Below are positions 1-5,464 of a DNA stretch of 5,468 nucleotides, piece by piece (position 1 is the stretch's first letter; each line of letters opens with the position of its first letter). The DNA comes from Clostridia bacterium (lineage in GTDB: Bacteria; Bacillota_A; Clostridia; Oscillospirales; Acutalibacteraceae): contig JAFPAK010000368.1 in the NCBI GenBank assembly GCA_017390825.1, positions 1 to 5,468 on the forward strand, read 5' to 3'. The notes below the pieces were generated by a model. That model was not told where the DNA came from. It saw only the letters and a list, made by a program, of their open reading frames with translations, and made no database searches. A program made the position numbers and the translations under genes.

Positions 1-631
1 ACACCAGATAGAACACACCCGAGAAGAACAGAGGCCATATCAAAGCTTTCGTGGCAGCAAGTTCGTTTGCGTTCTTAACGATTTCGCAAACCATAATGCA
101 GTTTGCAAGAGCGGTATCTTTGATGAGAGTTATAATCTCGTTTGACATCGGCGGAACAATTCGCTGAATAACCTGCTTGAGGACAACCTTTCTGAACACC
201 TGCGATTTAGTCATACCAAGCACGTAACCCGCCTCATACTGACCTTTTGATATACTTTCAATGCCGCCTCTGTAAATTTCAGAGAAATAGCAGGCATAGT
301 TGATTGTAAACGCAATCAGAACCGCGGCAATTCTGCCGGCATCCGTTATGCCGTATTGCATAAACATATCGCGGTCAATCTGACCGAAAAGCTGATAATC
401 AAAAATGAGGCCCGGAACATAGTAGATAATAAATATCTGAAGCATCAGAGGGATGCCGCGAACAATCCAGACGAAAATTTTTGAAACCGACTTAATGACC
501 TTGACTTTGCTCATTGAGCAAAAGGCTATAGGCAAACCAAGCGGTGCGCCGCAAAGCAGCGTCACCGCAAAGATAAGCAATGAAATTTTAAAGCCGTCGA
601 ACAAAAACGCCGTGACTTCTAAAAATGACAT
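1..631 (-). CDS. Polar amino-acid ABC transporter permease (3' end off window)
   Basis: Integral-membrane subunit of an amino-acid importer (HisM/GlnP-like, BPD_transp_1 family). The 210 visible codons begin at ATG 629-631, with GGAG about 8 bases upstream, and run off base 1. Hydrophobic segments lie at about residues 14-38, 52-74, 100-116 and 195-210. The family motif RGIPLMLQ is at residues 58-65, and SEIYRGGIESISKGQYEAG (117-135) leads into the EAA loop (about 133-161, ending in IVPP), which contacts the ATPase. It starts 29 bases after the binding-protein stop, so the two are almost certainly cotranscribed. The family is usually about 215-230 residues, so only the C-terminal tail is missing. 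An ATPase gene would be expected next, outside the window. The transported amino acid cannot be told from the sequence. Confidence 0.93.
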   Translation of the reverse strand, partial: MSFLEVTAFLFDGFKISLLIFAVTLLCGAPLGLPIAFCSMSKVKVIKSVSKIFVWIVRGIPLMLQIFIIYYVPGLIFDYQLFGQIDRDMFMQYGITDAGRIAAVLIAFTINYACYFSEIYRGGIESISKGQYEAGYVLGMTKSQVFRKVVLKQVIQRIVPPMSNEIITLIKDTALANCIMVCEIVKNANELAATKALIWPLFFSGVFYLV

Positions 632-660
632 ATTAAAACTCCAATTAGACTACTTTAAAA

Positions 661-1455
661 TTATTTCTGGTCTGAGAAATCTGTGATGGCTGTTGTTGCT
701 ACGCCATACTTCTCTGCAAGAGCTGCGATTGTGCCGTCAGCACCGAGCTTTTCGAGTTCAGCGTTAACCTGAGCTGTAAGGTCGCTGCCCTTCTTGAAGC
801 CGATTGCGTAATATTCAACGTCGCTTGAGAGAGCGTCAACGATCATAAGGTTTTCAAAGTTACCCTTACCAACGTAGCTCTTTGCAAGCTGGGCATCAAC
901 TGCCGCGAAATCCTGTGTGCCTGCGTTAACTTCCTTGATGCAATCCATCTGTGCGGGAACGCCCTTAACAAGAGCCACGCCCTCAAAGCCGTTTGCATAT
1001 GTTTCGCCTGCTGAACCTGTTTCTGCAGCACCGAATTTGCCGTTGAGATCTGCAGCTGCAGCAATGCCGGAATCCTTCTTAACAACGATTACCTGGCGAT
1101 TTTCCATATAGTTATATGAGAAGTCAACCTTTTCTGCACGGGCAACACCGTCTTCATCCTTGGTGTTGCAGGTGAAGCCGTTCCATACGCAGTCGATTGT
1201 GCCTGAATCAAGGTCTGTGTATTTGTTTTCCCACTTAATTTCCTTGAACATAACTTCATAGCCGAGATTGCCGAAAACTGCCTTTGCAAGCTCTGTATCA
1301 AAGCCAACAAGTTCGCCTGTTGCTTCGTCTGTGTAGTTCATAGGTGCATAATCTGTGTATCCTACTACGATAACTTTCTTTTCTTCTTTAGCTTTGCAAG
1401 CGCCGAGAACGAATACCATTGAAAGTGCGAGGAGAAGTGCAAGTATTTTCTTCAT
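661..1455 (-). CDS. Amino-acid ABC transporter substrate-binding lipoprotein
   Basis: Extracellular solute-binding protein of family 3 (SBP_bac_3), 264 residues, the normal length. The N-terminus is a lipoprotein signal peptide: MKK, a hydrophobic stretch, then the lipobox LGAC with Cys20 as the predicted lipid anchor, followed by a charged linker. The mature domain shows family features: GYTDYAPMNY (32-41), VGFDTELAKAV (50-60), the DFSYNYMENRQVIVVKK strand with Arg120 (a likely ligand carboxylate contact), the ETGSAG loop (145-150) and the AAVDAQ segment with Asp187 (a likely alpha-amino contact). The ATG is fixed by AAGGAG at 1463-1468, eight bases upstream of it. It is the first gene of a leftward operon with the permease. 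Its ligand is probably a polar amino acid or cystine; the exact one is not resolvable by eye. Confidence 0.95.
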   Translation of the reverse strand: MKKILALLLALSMVFVLGACKAKEEKKVIVVGYTDYAPMNYTDEATGELVGFDTELAKAVFGNLGYEVMFKEIKWENKYTDLDSGTIDCVWNGFTCNTKDEDGVARAEKVDFSYNYMENRQVIVVKKDSGIAAAADLNGKFGAAETGSAGETYANGFEGVALVKGVPAQMDCIKEVNAGTQDFAAVDAQLAKSYVGKGNFENLMIVDALSSDVEYYAIGFKKGSDLTAQVNAELEKLGADGTIAALAEKYGVATTAITDFSDQK

Positions 1456-1471
1456 AATATTACTCCTTTTC

Positions 1472-1486
1472 GGCCGTTTAGCGGCC
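1472..1486 (-). promoter_or_regulatory. Small GC hairpin in binding-protein leader
   Basis: GGCCG-TTTAG-CGGCC forms a 5-bp stem with a 5-base loop, just upstream of the AAGGAG of the binding-protein gene. It stands out in an AT-rich leader and could stabilise the mRNA 5' end or tune initiation. No function is demonstrated, and no larger riboswitch structure is visible around it. Confidence 0.3.
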
Positions 1487-1501
1487 TATTATTGTGTTAA
1501 T

Positions 1502-1530
1502 ACATTATCATATTAAAGCAAAAAAGTCAA
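1502..1530 (-). promoter_or_regulatory. Promoter of the amino-acid transporter operon
   Basis: On the minus strand there is a good -35 TTGACT (1525-1530). The -10 is either TAATGT (1502-1507, 17-bp spacer, weak hexamer) or GATAAT (1504-1509, better hexamer, 15-bp spacer). Transcription would start around 1490-1497, giving a leader of about 40 bases that holds the GGCCG hairpin and the ribosome binding site. Confidence 0.5.
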
Positions 1531-1613
1531 CCAAAATCCGTCTTTTCGTTATTTTTATATATATTTAATAGAATAATGATGATATTTTATTGAATCAGTT
1601 GCCAAAAAACCGA

Positions 1614-1642
1614 TTGACAACCGTCCTGAAATCTGCTAAAAT
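1614..1642 (+). promoter_or_regulatory. Promoter of tRNA-Ser
   Basis: Consensus -35 TTGACA (1614-1619), a 17-bp spacer and -10 TAAAAT (1637-1642) place the start near 1649, about 19 bases before the mature tRNA 5' end. This is a strong housekeeping sigma-factor promoter, as expected for a tRNA gene. Confidence 0.85.
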
Positions 1643-1667
1643 AGCAGAGCCTTAAAAAATAATATAT

Positions 1668-1755
1668 GGAGAGTTGTCCGAGAGGTCGAAGGTGCAGCAC
1701 TCGAAATGCTGTGTGGGGAAACTCACCTAGGGTTCGAATCCCTAACTCTCCGCCA
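1668..1755 (+). tRNA. tRNA-Ser (anticodon CGA)
   Basis: A full class II cloverleaf can be folded. The acceptor stem GGAGAGT (1668-1674) pairs with ACTCTCC (1745-1751), followed by discriminator G1752 and an encoded CCA (1753-1755). The anticodon stem CAGCA/TGCTG (1695-1699/1707-1711) encloses loop CTCGAAA with anticodon CGA at 1702-1704, reading UCG codons. A long variable arm, GTGGG-GAAA-CTCAC, is typical of tRNA-Ser. The T arm is TAGGG-TTCGAAT-CCCTA (1728-1744). It appears complete and functional, and it has its own promoter and a downstream terminator. Confidence 0.97.
1728..1755. other. Probable attachment site (tRNA 3' end, element junction)
   Basis: The T arm, acceptor 3' strand and CCA of tRNA-Ser are the usual crossover region for tyrosine integrases. 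An integrase gene points at this spot and ends 115 bases away, and the tRNA is left intact, as integration into a tRNA 3' end normally does. The direct repeat that would prove it is not in the window, so the exact core is inferred. Confidence 0.5.
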
Positions 1756-1759
1756 GACC

Positions 1760-1802
1760 AAATCCCTTGAAAACATTAGGTTTTTGAGGGATTTATTTTT
1801 TT
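1760..1802 (+). terminator. Rho-independent terminator after tRNA-Ser
   Basis: A 15-bp stem, AAATCCCTTGAAAAC (1760-1774) with GTTTTTGAGGGATTT (1780-1794) including two G-T wobbles, has a 5-base loop and is followed by a run of seven T (1796-1802). It would end the tRNA transcript before it runs antisense into the integrase gene. It lies beyond the presumed junction, so it is probably supplied by the element. Confidence 0.8.
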
Positions 1803-1814
1803 GAGAAAACCTTG

Positions 1815-1837
1815 AAAAATCACTCATTTTATTGAGT
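1815..1837 (-). terminator. Weak terminator after the integrase
   Basis: Read on the minus strand, ACTCA-ATAAAA-TGAGT forms a 5-bp stem followed by GATTTTT, 33 bases past the integrase stop. The stem is short and AT-rich, so this is only a candidate. Confidence 0.35.
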
Positions 1838-1857
1838 TCTCTCCTGCAGTTCTCTCC
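1835..1857. repeat. Direct repeat AGTTCTCTCC x2, candidate integrase arm sites
   Basis: AGTTCTCTCC occurs at 1835-1844 and again at 1848-1857, a 13-base period with TGC between. It lies between the integrase stop and the presumed attachment site. Short direct repeats of about 10 bp here are where integrases with an N-terminal arm-binding domain usually bind. That function is inferred. Confidence 0.4.
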
Positions 1858-1869
1858 ACTTTCTCAAGC

Positions 1870-3045
1870 TCAACATATTGAACTTCCTGTTTTTTCAATA
1901 CCAAGACCCGAAAGCATCGCATCTGCAGACAATAATTTTGAACTGAAATCAAGATGCGCATAGTAATTGGCAGTTGTTGAGTAATCACTATGACCCAACC
2001 ATTCCTGAATCTGTTTCATAGGAACTCCGTTTGCAAGAAGCATACTGGCACAGCTGTGTCTCAAATCGTGAAAACGAATTTCTTTAAGGTTATTCCTTCT
2101 CAGAAGCTGTTTAAACGCTTTTGATACATAATCAGGAGAAATTATATCACCGATTTCATTCACGCATAAATAGCCGTCGTATTCATTGTTATAGCATCTT
2201 CCACAAAGATATCGGTTTCTTTCTTGTTCTTGCTGTAACAATAAAAGCCTTTGTTTGACAAAATCAACAAGCGGCAAACTTCTTCTGCTTGACTTGGTTT
2301 TTGTTGTGTCAGATATAATTGTTTCTCGTTTACCATCTATGATAGCTTTCGTTACTGTGTGTTTTATGACAATGGTGTTGTTTTCAAAATCAATCGCATC
2401 CCATTTCAGTCCGATAACTTCACTTCTTCTCAATCCATAAAATGCTGCAAGCAACACGGGGATTTCAAGGTGTGTACCTTTTGAAACTTCAAGAAGCTTA
2501 TTAATATCTTCCGATTTATAGTAATTCGCTACAAATTTTTCTTTTTTGGGACGTTCAACTTTATCTGCAGGATTTGAATCTATCAGGTCAATTTTCACAG
2601 CATATTTCAAAGCCTTGTGAATATTAGCATGGTAATGAATTACCGACGTTGCTTTCACTCGTTCAAGTTGTTGTAAATAAAACTCTTGAATATCCTTAGC
2701 TTTAAGATCCTGCAGTGTGATATTTTTTTCTTTGAAGAATGGTGCAATAATATTTCTTACCATACTGCAATATGATGAATATGTTGTAACTGCTACAGTA
2801 GATTTTACAATTGTAAGCCATACTTCAAGATAATCCGAAAAAAGCATATCATCATTCAACTCGTTCCCTTTGGGAATTTTGAAATTACACCTGATGTCAG
2901 TAAGCATTGCTTCTGCTTTCTTTTTATTACCTTTCACAGGAAGACCGGTTGAATACCATTTTGTCTTTCGTTTTCCTTGGTTATCGTTAAAACTAATTAC
3001 CGCATAATAATAACCTTTCTTTTCAGAAAGATGTCCTGCTACCAA
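1870..3045 (-). CDS. int: Tyrosine-recombinase integrase, Tn916/phage type
   Basis: Site-specific recombinase expected to integrate and excise the element at tRNA-Ser. It has 391 residues, typical for the group. Residues about 1-60 (YYYAVISFNDNQGKRKTKWY and onward) resemble an AP2-like arm-binding domain. Residues about 66-165 are the SAM-like core-binding domain. The catalytic domain (about 175-380) has Arg206 (YGLRRSE), a beta-hairpin Lys (249 or 251, TKTKSSRRSLP), His326 and Arg329 (FHDLRHS), His352 (LGHSDYS) and nucleophile Tyr362 (NYYAH), so the set is complete. Cys281, Cys284 and Cys294 form a possible metal-binding knuckle. The start is TTG (3043-3045), chosen because AGGAGG at 3055-3060 sits nine bases upstream and no nearby ATG fits. 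It lies 88 bases after the xis stop and converges on the tRNA. Confidence 0.95.
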   Translation of the reverse strand: MVAGHLSEKKGYYYAVISFNDNQGKRKTKWYSTGLPVKGNKKKAEAMLTDIRCNFKIPKGNELNDDMLFSDYLEVWLTIVKSTVAVTTYSSYCSMVRNIIAPFFKEKNITLQDLKAKDIQEFYLQQLERVKATSVIHYHANIHKALKYAVKIDLIDSNPADKVERPKKEKFVANYYKSEDINKLLEVSKGTHLEIPVLLAAFYGLRRSEVIGLKWDAIDFENNTIVIKHTVTKAIIDGKRETIISDTTKTKSSRRSLPLVDFVKQRLLLLQQEQERNRYLCGRCYNNEYDGYLCVNEIGDIISPDYVSKAFKQLLRRNNLKEIRFHDLRHSCASMLLANGVPMKQIQEWLGHSDYSTTANYYAHLDFSSKLLSADAMLSGLGIEKTGSSIC

Positions 3046-3099
3046 TCTGTTTAACCTCCTTTTTTATGTAGCACATTGTTATTGAATGTTTATGTAACC

Positions 3100-3128
3100 A
3101 TTATAGTAAGGTTTAAAACAAAACACAA
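3100..3128 (-). promoter_or_regulatory. Candidate integrase promoter
   Basis: A perfect -10 TATAAT (3100-3105 on the minus strand) has a weak -35 TTGTGT (3123-3128) at 17 bp, in the gap between xis and int. The leader would be about 45-50 bases up to the TTG start. It would allow int to be expressed apart from xis. Confidence 0.5.
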
Positions 3129-3133
3129 CGATG

Positions 3134-3346
3134 TCACATATTGCAATTTAAATAAGCATAAATATGAATTTTAGAAATTCTATATATCCTGCCAATTCGT
3201 AGGCTTTTTATTTTTTCTTCTCTTAAAAGTTTATACCCGGTTTTTTTGCTAATCTTCAAAAAAGAACACATCTCTTCAACACTCATTACATCCGAACACA
3301 CTCTTGATGAATTGTTGGAAAGTTGCTTATCAAACAAACTGTTCAT
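3134..3346 (-). CDS. Small HTH excisionase (Xis-like)
   Basis: A 70-residue protein that is mostly one winged helix-turn-helix of the excisionase/MerR-like HTH_17 group. The segment MSVEEMCSFLKISKKTGYKL (about 21-40) gives the helix-turn-helix, followed by LLREEKIKSLRIGRIYRISK, the wing, and a C-terminal helix. Such proteins bend attachment DNA and direct the integrase toward excision. A start five codons earlier (ATG 3359-3361) is open, but ATG 3344-3346 is preferred because GGAG at 3354-3357 lies seven bases upstream; that GGAG falls inside the longer reading. It is immediately upstream of int, the usual order. The same fold also occurs in small regulators, so excisionase is assigned mainly from position. 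Confidence 0.75.
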   Translation of the reverse strand: MNSLFDKQLSNNSSRVCSDVMSVEEMCSFLKISKKTGYKLLREEKIKSLRIGRIYRISKIHIYAYLNCNM

Positions 3347-3378
3347 AAAATCACTCCACATAAGTAATCAAATTGTAT

Positions 3379-3437
3379 AGAACAAAAGCACAAAAATATG
3401 TCCCAATACTACTGACATATTTTTCTGCCTTTGTTCT
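3379..3437. repeat. 24-bp inverted repeat upstream of xis
   Basis: The left arm (3379-3402) begins AGAACAAAAGCAC and ends AATATGTC. The right arm (3414-3437) is its reverse complement at 22 of 24 positions. The 11-base centre is CCAATACTACT. The repeat ends 18 bases before the longer xis start. In RNA it would be a strong hairpin; in DNA it could be a paired binding site. It lacks a clean T run after the stem on either strand, so a simple terminator is not the best reading. Confidence 0.85.
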
Positions 3438-3485
3438 AATTATTCAAGCCGCAGTTTTGCTCCTGCACTCGTTTTACACCCCCGA

Positions 3486-3663
3486 TTAACTTACGAGGTC
3501 ACGCACCCTGTATCTTGCGACGGTTGTTATCACGCTCGAAATACAGCCGATGGAGAGTTTTCTATCCAAGGATATCATCGCCAAATCAGTTGCAAATTGA
3601 TTCTTTTGAATAAGATATTTCTCGCTCGCTAATGGTCATGGCGTATCTTTCAAAAAGGCTCAT
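3486..3663 (-). pseudogene. Decayed small ORF, frameshifted by a 4-bp duplication
   Basis: On the minus strand, ATG 3661-3663 opens 25 codons beginning MSLFERYAMTISE and stops at 3586-3588. A second frame is open from 3635 down to a stop at 3486-3488 (segments SEKYLIQKNQ and ARYRVRDLVS). The two frames meet at a tandem GCGA-GCGA (plus-strand 3621-3630). Removing one 4-base unit joins them into one 57-residue frame. The start ERYAMTI recalls the ERYTLTI N-terminus of Tn916 Xis, but the rest does not clearly match, so the function is unknown. The ribosome binding site is weak. It may be a broken accessory gene, or chance. Confidence 0.4.
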
Positions 3664-3761
3664 CTCTTGAATTTGTTGCAAGAATAATTTTTTATTTTAT
3701 TATCAATGTTCAAAAAATCTAGTTAGCCGGAATTAAACTGTTACCTGCTAAAAAGATAAAA

Positions 3762-3770
3762 ATTATATCA
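3762..3770 (-). promoter_or_regulatory. Extended -10, possible promoter toward xis
   Basis: The minus strand reads TGATATAAT, a perfect -10 with an extended TG, but no recognisable -35 lies 16-18 bases upstream. Transcription would run through the decayed frame and the 24-bp hairpin into xis, giving a leader of about 400 bases. Confidence 0.3.
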
Positions 3771-3835
3771 TTTCCCCTTTGGGTTGAGATGAAAAGAACT
3801 TCTTTTTCATGTTCAATGGAGGAGAAAGCAGATAT

Positions 3836-4180
3836 CTATTTAGGTCTAGCAAAATCAATTAATATACTATGTAGTTCCGAAATGTTAGGAGGCAAACCTT
3901 CAATTATATCTCGAATGGCTTTCTCTTGCTTGTCCGACAAATGTTTATTTGCTGCATATTCACTTTTTGTGTGAAAACAATCTTTTTCAAAATAAACACC
4001 ACCAGCCGGGCCTCTCACAGTATAAATAGGAGAATATTCAATCAAGATTCTAATATCTCTCATTATGGTGTATCGACTAACTCCAAACTCATCAGCCAGA
4101 TTAGCAATCGTATCAAAACGTCGAATGCTTAAAATCTCAAGGATCTTCTCTTGTCTTTTTGATGAATTCGAAATAGCCAT
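3836..4180 (-). CDS. Small HTH transcriptional regulator (DeoR/HTH_11 type)
   Basis: A 114-residue DNA-binding protein. After a basic start (SSKRQEKILEILS, 6-18), residues about 23-46 form the helix-turn-helix (TIANLADEFGVSRYTIMRDI), followed by a wing ending RGPAGGVYF. This is the DeoR/YafY-type N-terminal domain. The C-terminal WYL or sugar-binding domain of full-length relatives is absent; instead there is a short helical tail (LSDKQEKAIRDIIEGLP). Stand-alone versions of this kind are common in clostridial genomes and mobile elements. The start is supported by AGGAG at 4190-4194 (nine bases) and an overlapping AGGAGG at 4184-4189. It is divergent from the recombinase at 4460, so a role in controlling that gene or itself is a reasonable inference. 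Confidence 0.85.
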   Translation of the reverse strand: MAISNSSKRQEKILEILSIRRFDTIANLADEFGVSRYTIMRDIRILIEYSPIYTVRGPAGGVYFEKDCFHTKSEYAANKHLSDKQEKAIRDIIEGLPPNISELHSILIDFARPK

Positions 4181-4383
4181 ACACCTCCTCTCCTGGATTC
4201 TGTAAAAGAAACATAAACTTTATTAGTTGCAAACTTTTCAACAATTGCTAAAAAGTTAACATCCTGTTCATATATTGTTTACATTTCTCAAAAAGAGAAA
4301 AAGCCAACAACAGACACCCTTCTGCACAAGAAGTCGTCTATCGCTGACTTTTAAAATCACAATACTATTTATTTGATTGGTAT

Positions 4384-4409
4384 GAAATCTGTCTATTTTC
4401 TGAGATTTC
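4384..4409. repeat. 7-bp inverted repeat over recombinase promoter, operator candidate
   Basis: GAAATCT (4384-4390) and AGATTTC (4403-4409) are exact inverted repeats 12 bases apart. They end one base before the extended -10 of the recombinase. That position suits a repressor site, perhaps for the neighbouring HTH protein, but the arms are short and AT-rich. Confidence 0.35.
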
Positions 4410-4418
4410 TGATATGAT
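4410..4418 (+). promoter_or_regulatory. Extended -10 promoter of the XerD-like recombinase
   Basis: TGATATGAT (TG at 4410-4411, hexamer TATGAT at 4413-4418) is an extended -10 with no good -35. Transcription would begin near 4425, leaving a leader of about 35 bases with AAGGAG at 4445-4450, nine bases before the ATG. Confidence 0.45.
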
Positions 4419-4459
4419 TAACATAAGTATACCCATAAAACAGTAAGGAGTAGATATTA

Positions 4460-5386
4460 ATGGTTAATCTGTCAAAACAAATCAAAGAATATATTGATTT
4501 CTGTGAATGTATGAAAGGTGTTTCAGAAAAAACCAAAGCTGCATACCAAACCGATTTAAAACAATTCAGAAGTTGGCACGACAATGATTATGAATGGTGC
4601 AACAAACCAGTAATATTGGACTTTATCAGTTTCGTTTACAAAGCCTATAAGCCACGAACTGCCAAAAGAAAAATTGCCAGTTTAAAAGCATTCTTTCATT
4701 ATTTAGAAACAGAAGAAATTATCGAGTACGATCCTTTTCACAAAATAAACTATAAAAGGAAAGAAGCTTTGATTCTTCCTAGAACATTTCCATCAAGTGT
4801 ACTTTCAAAAATTTTAAACTATGCCTATGCTTCTTTTAATTCAAATGCAACTAATGAATATCAAAGAAAAAACATATCAAGAGATATAGCTGTATTTGAA
4901 TTACTATTTGCTTCTGGAGTTAGAGTAGGAGAACTGTGTTCATTAAAGAGCTACGATGTTGATATAAAACAGAAACTAATTAAAGTGAACGGTAAAGGAA
5001 ATCGAGAGAGATATATTCAAATAACAAATCCAAGTGTTTTAAAAGCTTTAAAACTCTATAAAAACAACTTTTCTAAAAGTATAGATGAAACAGGATATTT
5101 CTTTATAAACAACAGAGGGCGAAAACTTCAAGAACAATCTGTTCGTTGCATTATAAATAAATATGTCAACAAAACTGGTATTGTAATCCATATTACACCG
5201 CATATGTTCAGACACACCGTAGCCACTATGCTTACCGAAGAAGATGTTGACATCAGATATATACAAGAACTCCTTGGACATAGTTCAATACAAACAACCC
5301 AGATTTATACTCATATAAGTCTATCGGCTCAGAAGAAAATACTATCCAAAAAACACCCTAGAAATAAAATACATATTAACATCTGA
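4460..5386 (+). CDS. XerC/XerD-like tyrosine recombinase
   Basis: A 308-residue, two-domain recombinase of the length and layout of XerC/XerD. Residues about 5-90 are a SAM-like N-terminal DNA-binding domain (KTKAAYQTDLKQF). Residues about 105-295 are catalytic, with Arg155 (SGVRVGELC), Lys179 (NGKGNRER), His248 and Arg251 (PHMFRHT), His274 (LGHSSIQTT) and nucleophile Tyr283 (IYTH). All are present, so it should be active. It lacks the arm-binding domain of the other integrase. Start ATG 4460 has AAGGAG nine bases upstream. Codons are strongly AT-biased. It is more diverged than expected for the chromosomal Xer pair and lies in an element, so it is more likely a DNA-inversion or cassette recombinase, or a second integrase. 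It is followed by a terminator and a palindromic site. Confidence 0.92.
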   Translation: MVNLSKQIKEYIDFCECMKGVSEKTKAAYQTDLKQFRSWHDNDYEWCNKPVILDFISFVYKAYKPRTAKRKIASLKAFFHYLETEEIIEYDPFHKINYKRKEALILPRTFPSSVLSKILNYAYASFNSNATNEYQRKNISRDIAVFELLFASGVRVGELCSLKSYDVDIKQKLIKVNGKGNRERYIQITNPSVLKALKLYKNNFSKSIDETGYFFINNRGRKLQEQSVRCIINKYVNKTGIVIHITPHMFRHTVATMLTEEDVDIRYIQELLGHSSIQTTQIYTHISLSAQKKILSKKHPRNKIHINI

Positions 5387-5391
5387 TTCCT

Positions 5392-5421
5392 ATGGCTGCC
5401 ATAATTGGCGGCTATTTTTTT
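5392..5421 (+). terminator. Rho-independent terminator after the recombinase
   Basis: ATGGCTGCC (5392-5400) pairs with GGCGGCTAT (5407-5415) over 9 bp with two wobbles, around loop ATAATT, followed by a T run ending at 5421. It starts five bases past the recombinase stop. It separates the recombinase transcript from the next gene, which therefore needs its own promoter. Confidence 0.85.
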
Positions 5422-5449
5422 ATGTTGATAATATTTAATTATCTACATA
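5421..5449. repeat. 29-bp palindrome, candidate recombinase core site
   Basis: TATGTTGATAAT (5421-5432), centre ATTTA, then ATTATCTACATA (5438-5449). The 12-base arms are inverted repeats with one T-T mismatch. Two inverted arms of about 11-13 bp around a 5-8 bp centre is the general shape of a tyrosine-recombinase core site. The palindrome fills the whole gap between the recombinase terminator and the ribosome binding site of the next gene. An operator for a dimeric regulator is the main alternative. Confidence 0.5.
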
Positions 5450-5464
5450 GGAGGACAAGAATTT

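Larger units (their letters stand above)
3438..3835. other. Gene-poor stretch upstream of xis
   Basis: No intact gene is supported in about 400 bases. The part from 3440 to 3665 is noticeably richer in G and C than its surroundings and holds a decayed minus-strand reading frame. The part from 3665 to 3835 is AT-rich, with a minus-strand extended -10 near 3762-3770 and no clear coding. No tRNA, CRISPR or known riboswitch pattern was seen. Confidence 0.6.
4181..4459. promoter_or_regulatory. Divergent intergenic region between regulator and recombinase
   Basis: This is 279 bases with start signals for both flanking genes. A weak leftward promoter candidate is TTGTTG (4239-4244) with TAAAGT (4217-4222), 16-bp spacer. 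Inverted repeats include AACTTTT/AAAAGTT (4232-4238/4251-4257), TTTCTC/GAGAAA (4284-4289/4295-4300), and two overlapping hairpins at 4319-4333 (CTTCT/AGAAG) and 4331-4350 (AAGTC/GACTT). No small gene is supported here. Confidence 0.5.

Noticed and set aside
453..686. Plus-strand open frame of 77 codons
   Set aside because: It lies antisense to the permease and the end of the binding-protein gene, has no ribosome binding site and resembles no protein; it is a shadow.
843..1310. Open frames on both strands inside the binding-protein gene
   Set aside because: They are out-of-frame shadows of a well-supported SBP_bac_3 gene.
3756..3835. Hairpin-like sequence after the HTH regulator as a terminator
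   Set aside because: The candidate stem has a bulge and tiny loop and no T run follows on the minus strand.
3789..3974. Plus-strand open frame of 61 codons
   Set aside because: It has no convincing ribosome binding site, much of it is antisense to the HTH regulator, and the predicted protein has no recognisable features.
4419..4440. Possible dif-like site (minus strand TTATGTTAATC after GTATAC)
   Set aside because: One arm looks like a XerD half-site, but the expected XerC arm is not recognisable, so it does not meet the standard for a dif site.
4393..4584. Minus-strand open frame across the recombinase start
   Set aside because: It is antisense to the recombinase N-terminus and its promoter, with no start signals.
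5048..5281. Minus-strand open frame of 77 codons inside the recombinase
   Set aside because: It is a shadow of the catalytic domain in an AT-rich gene.
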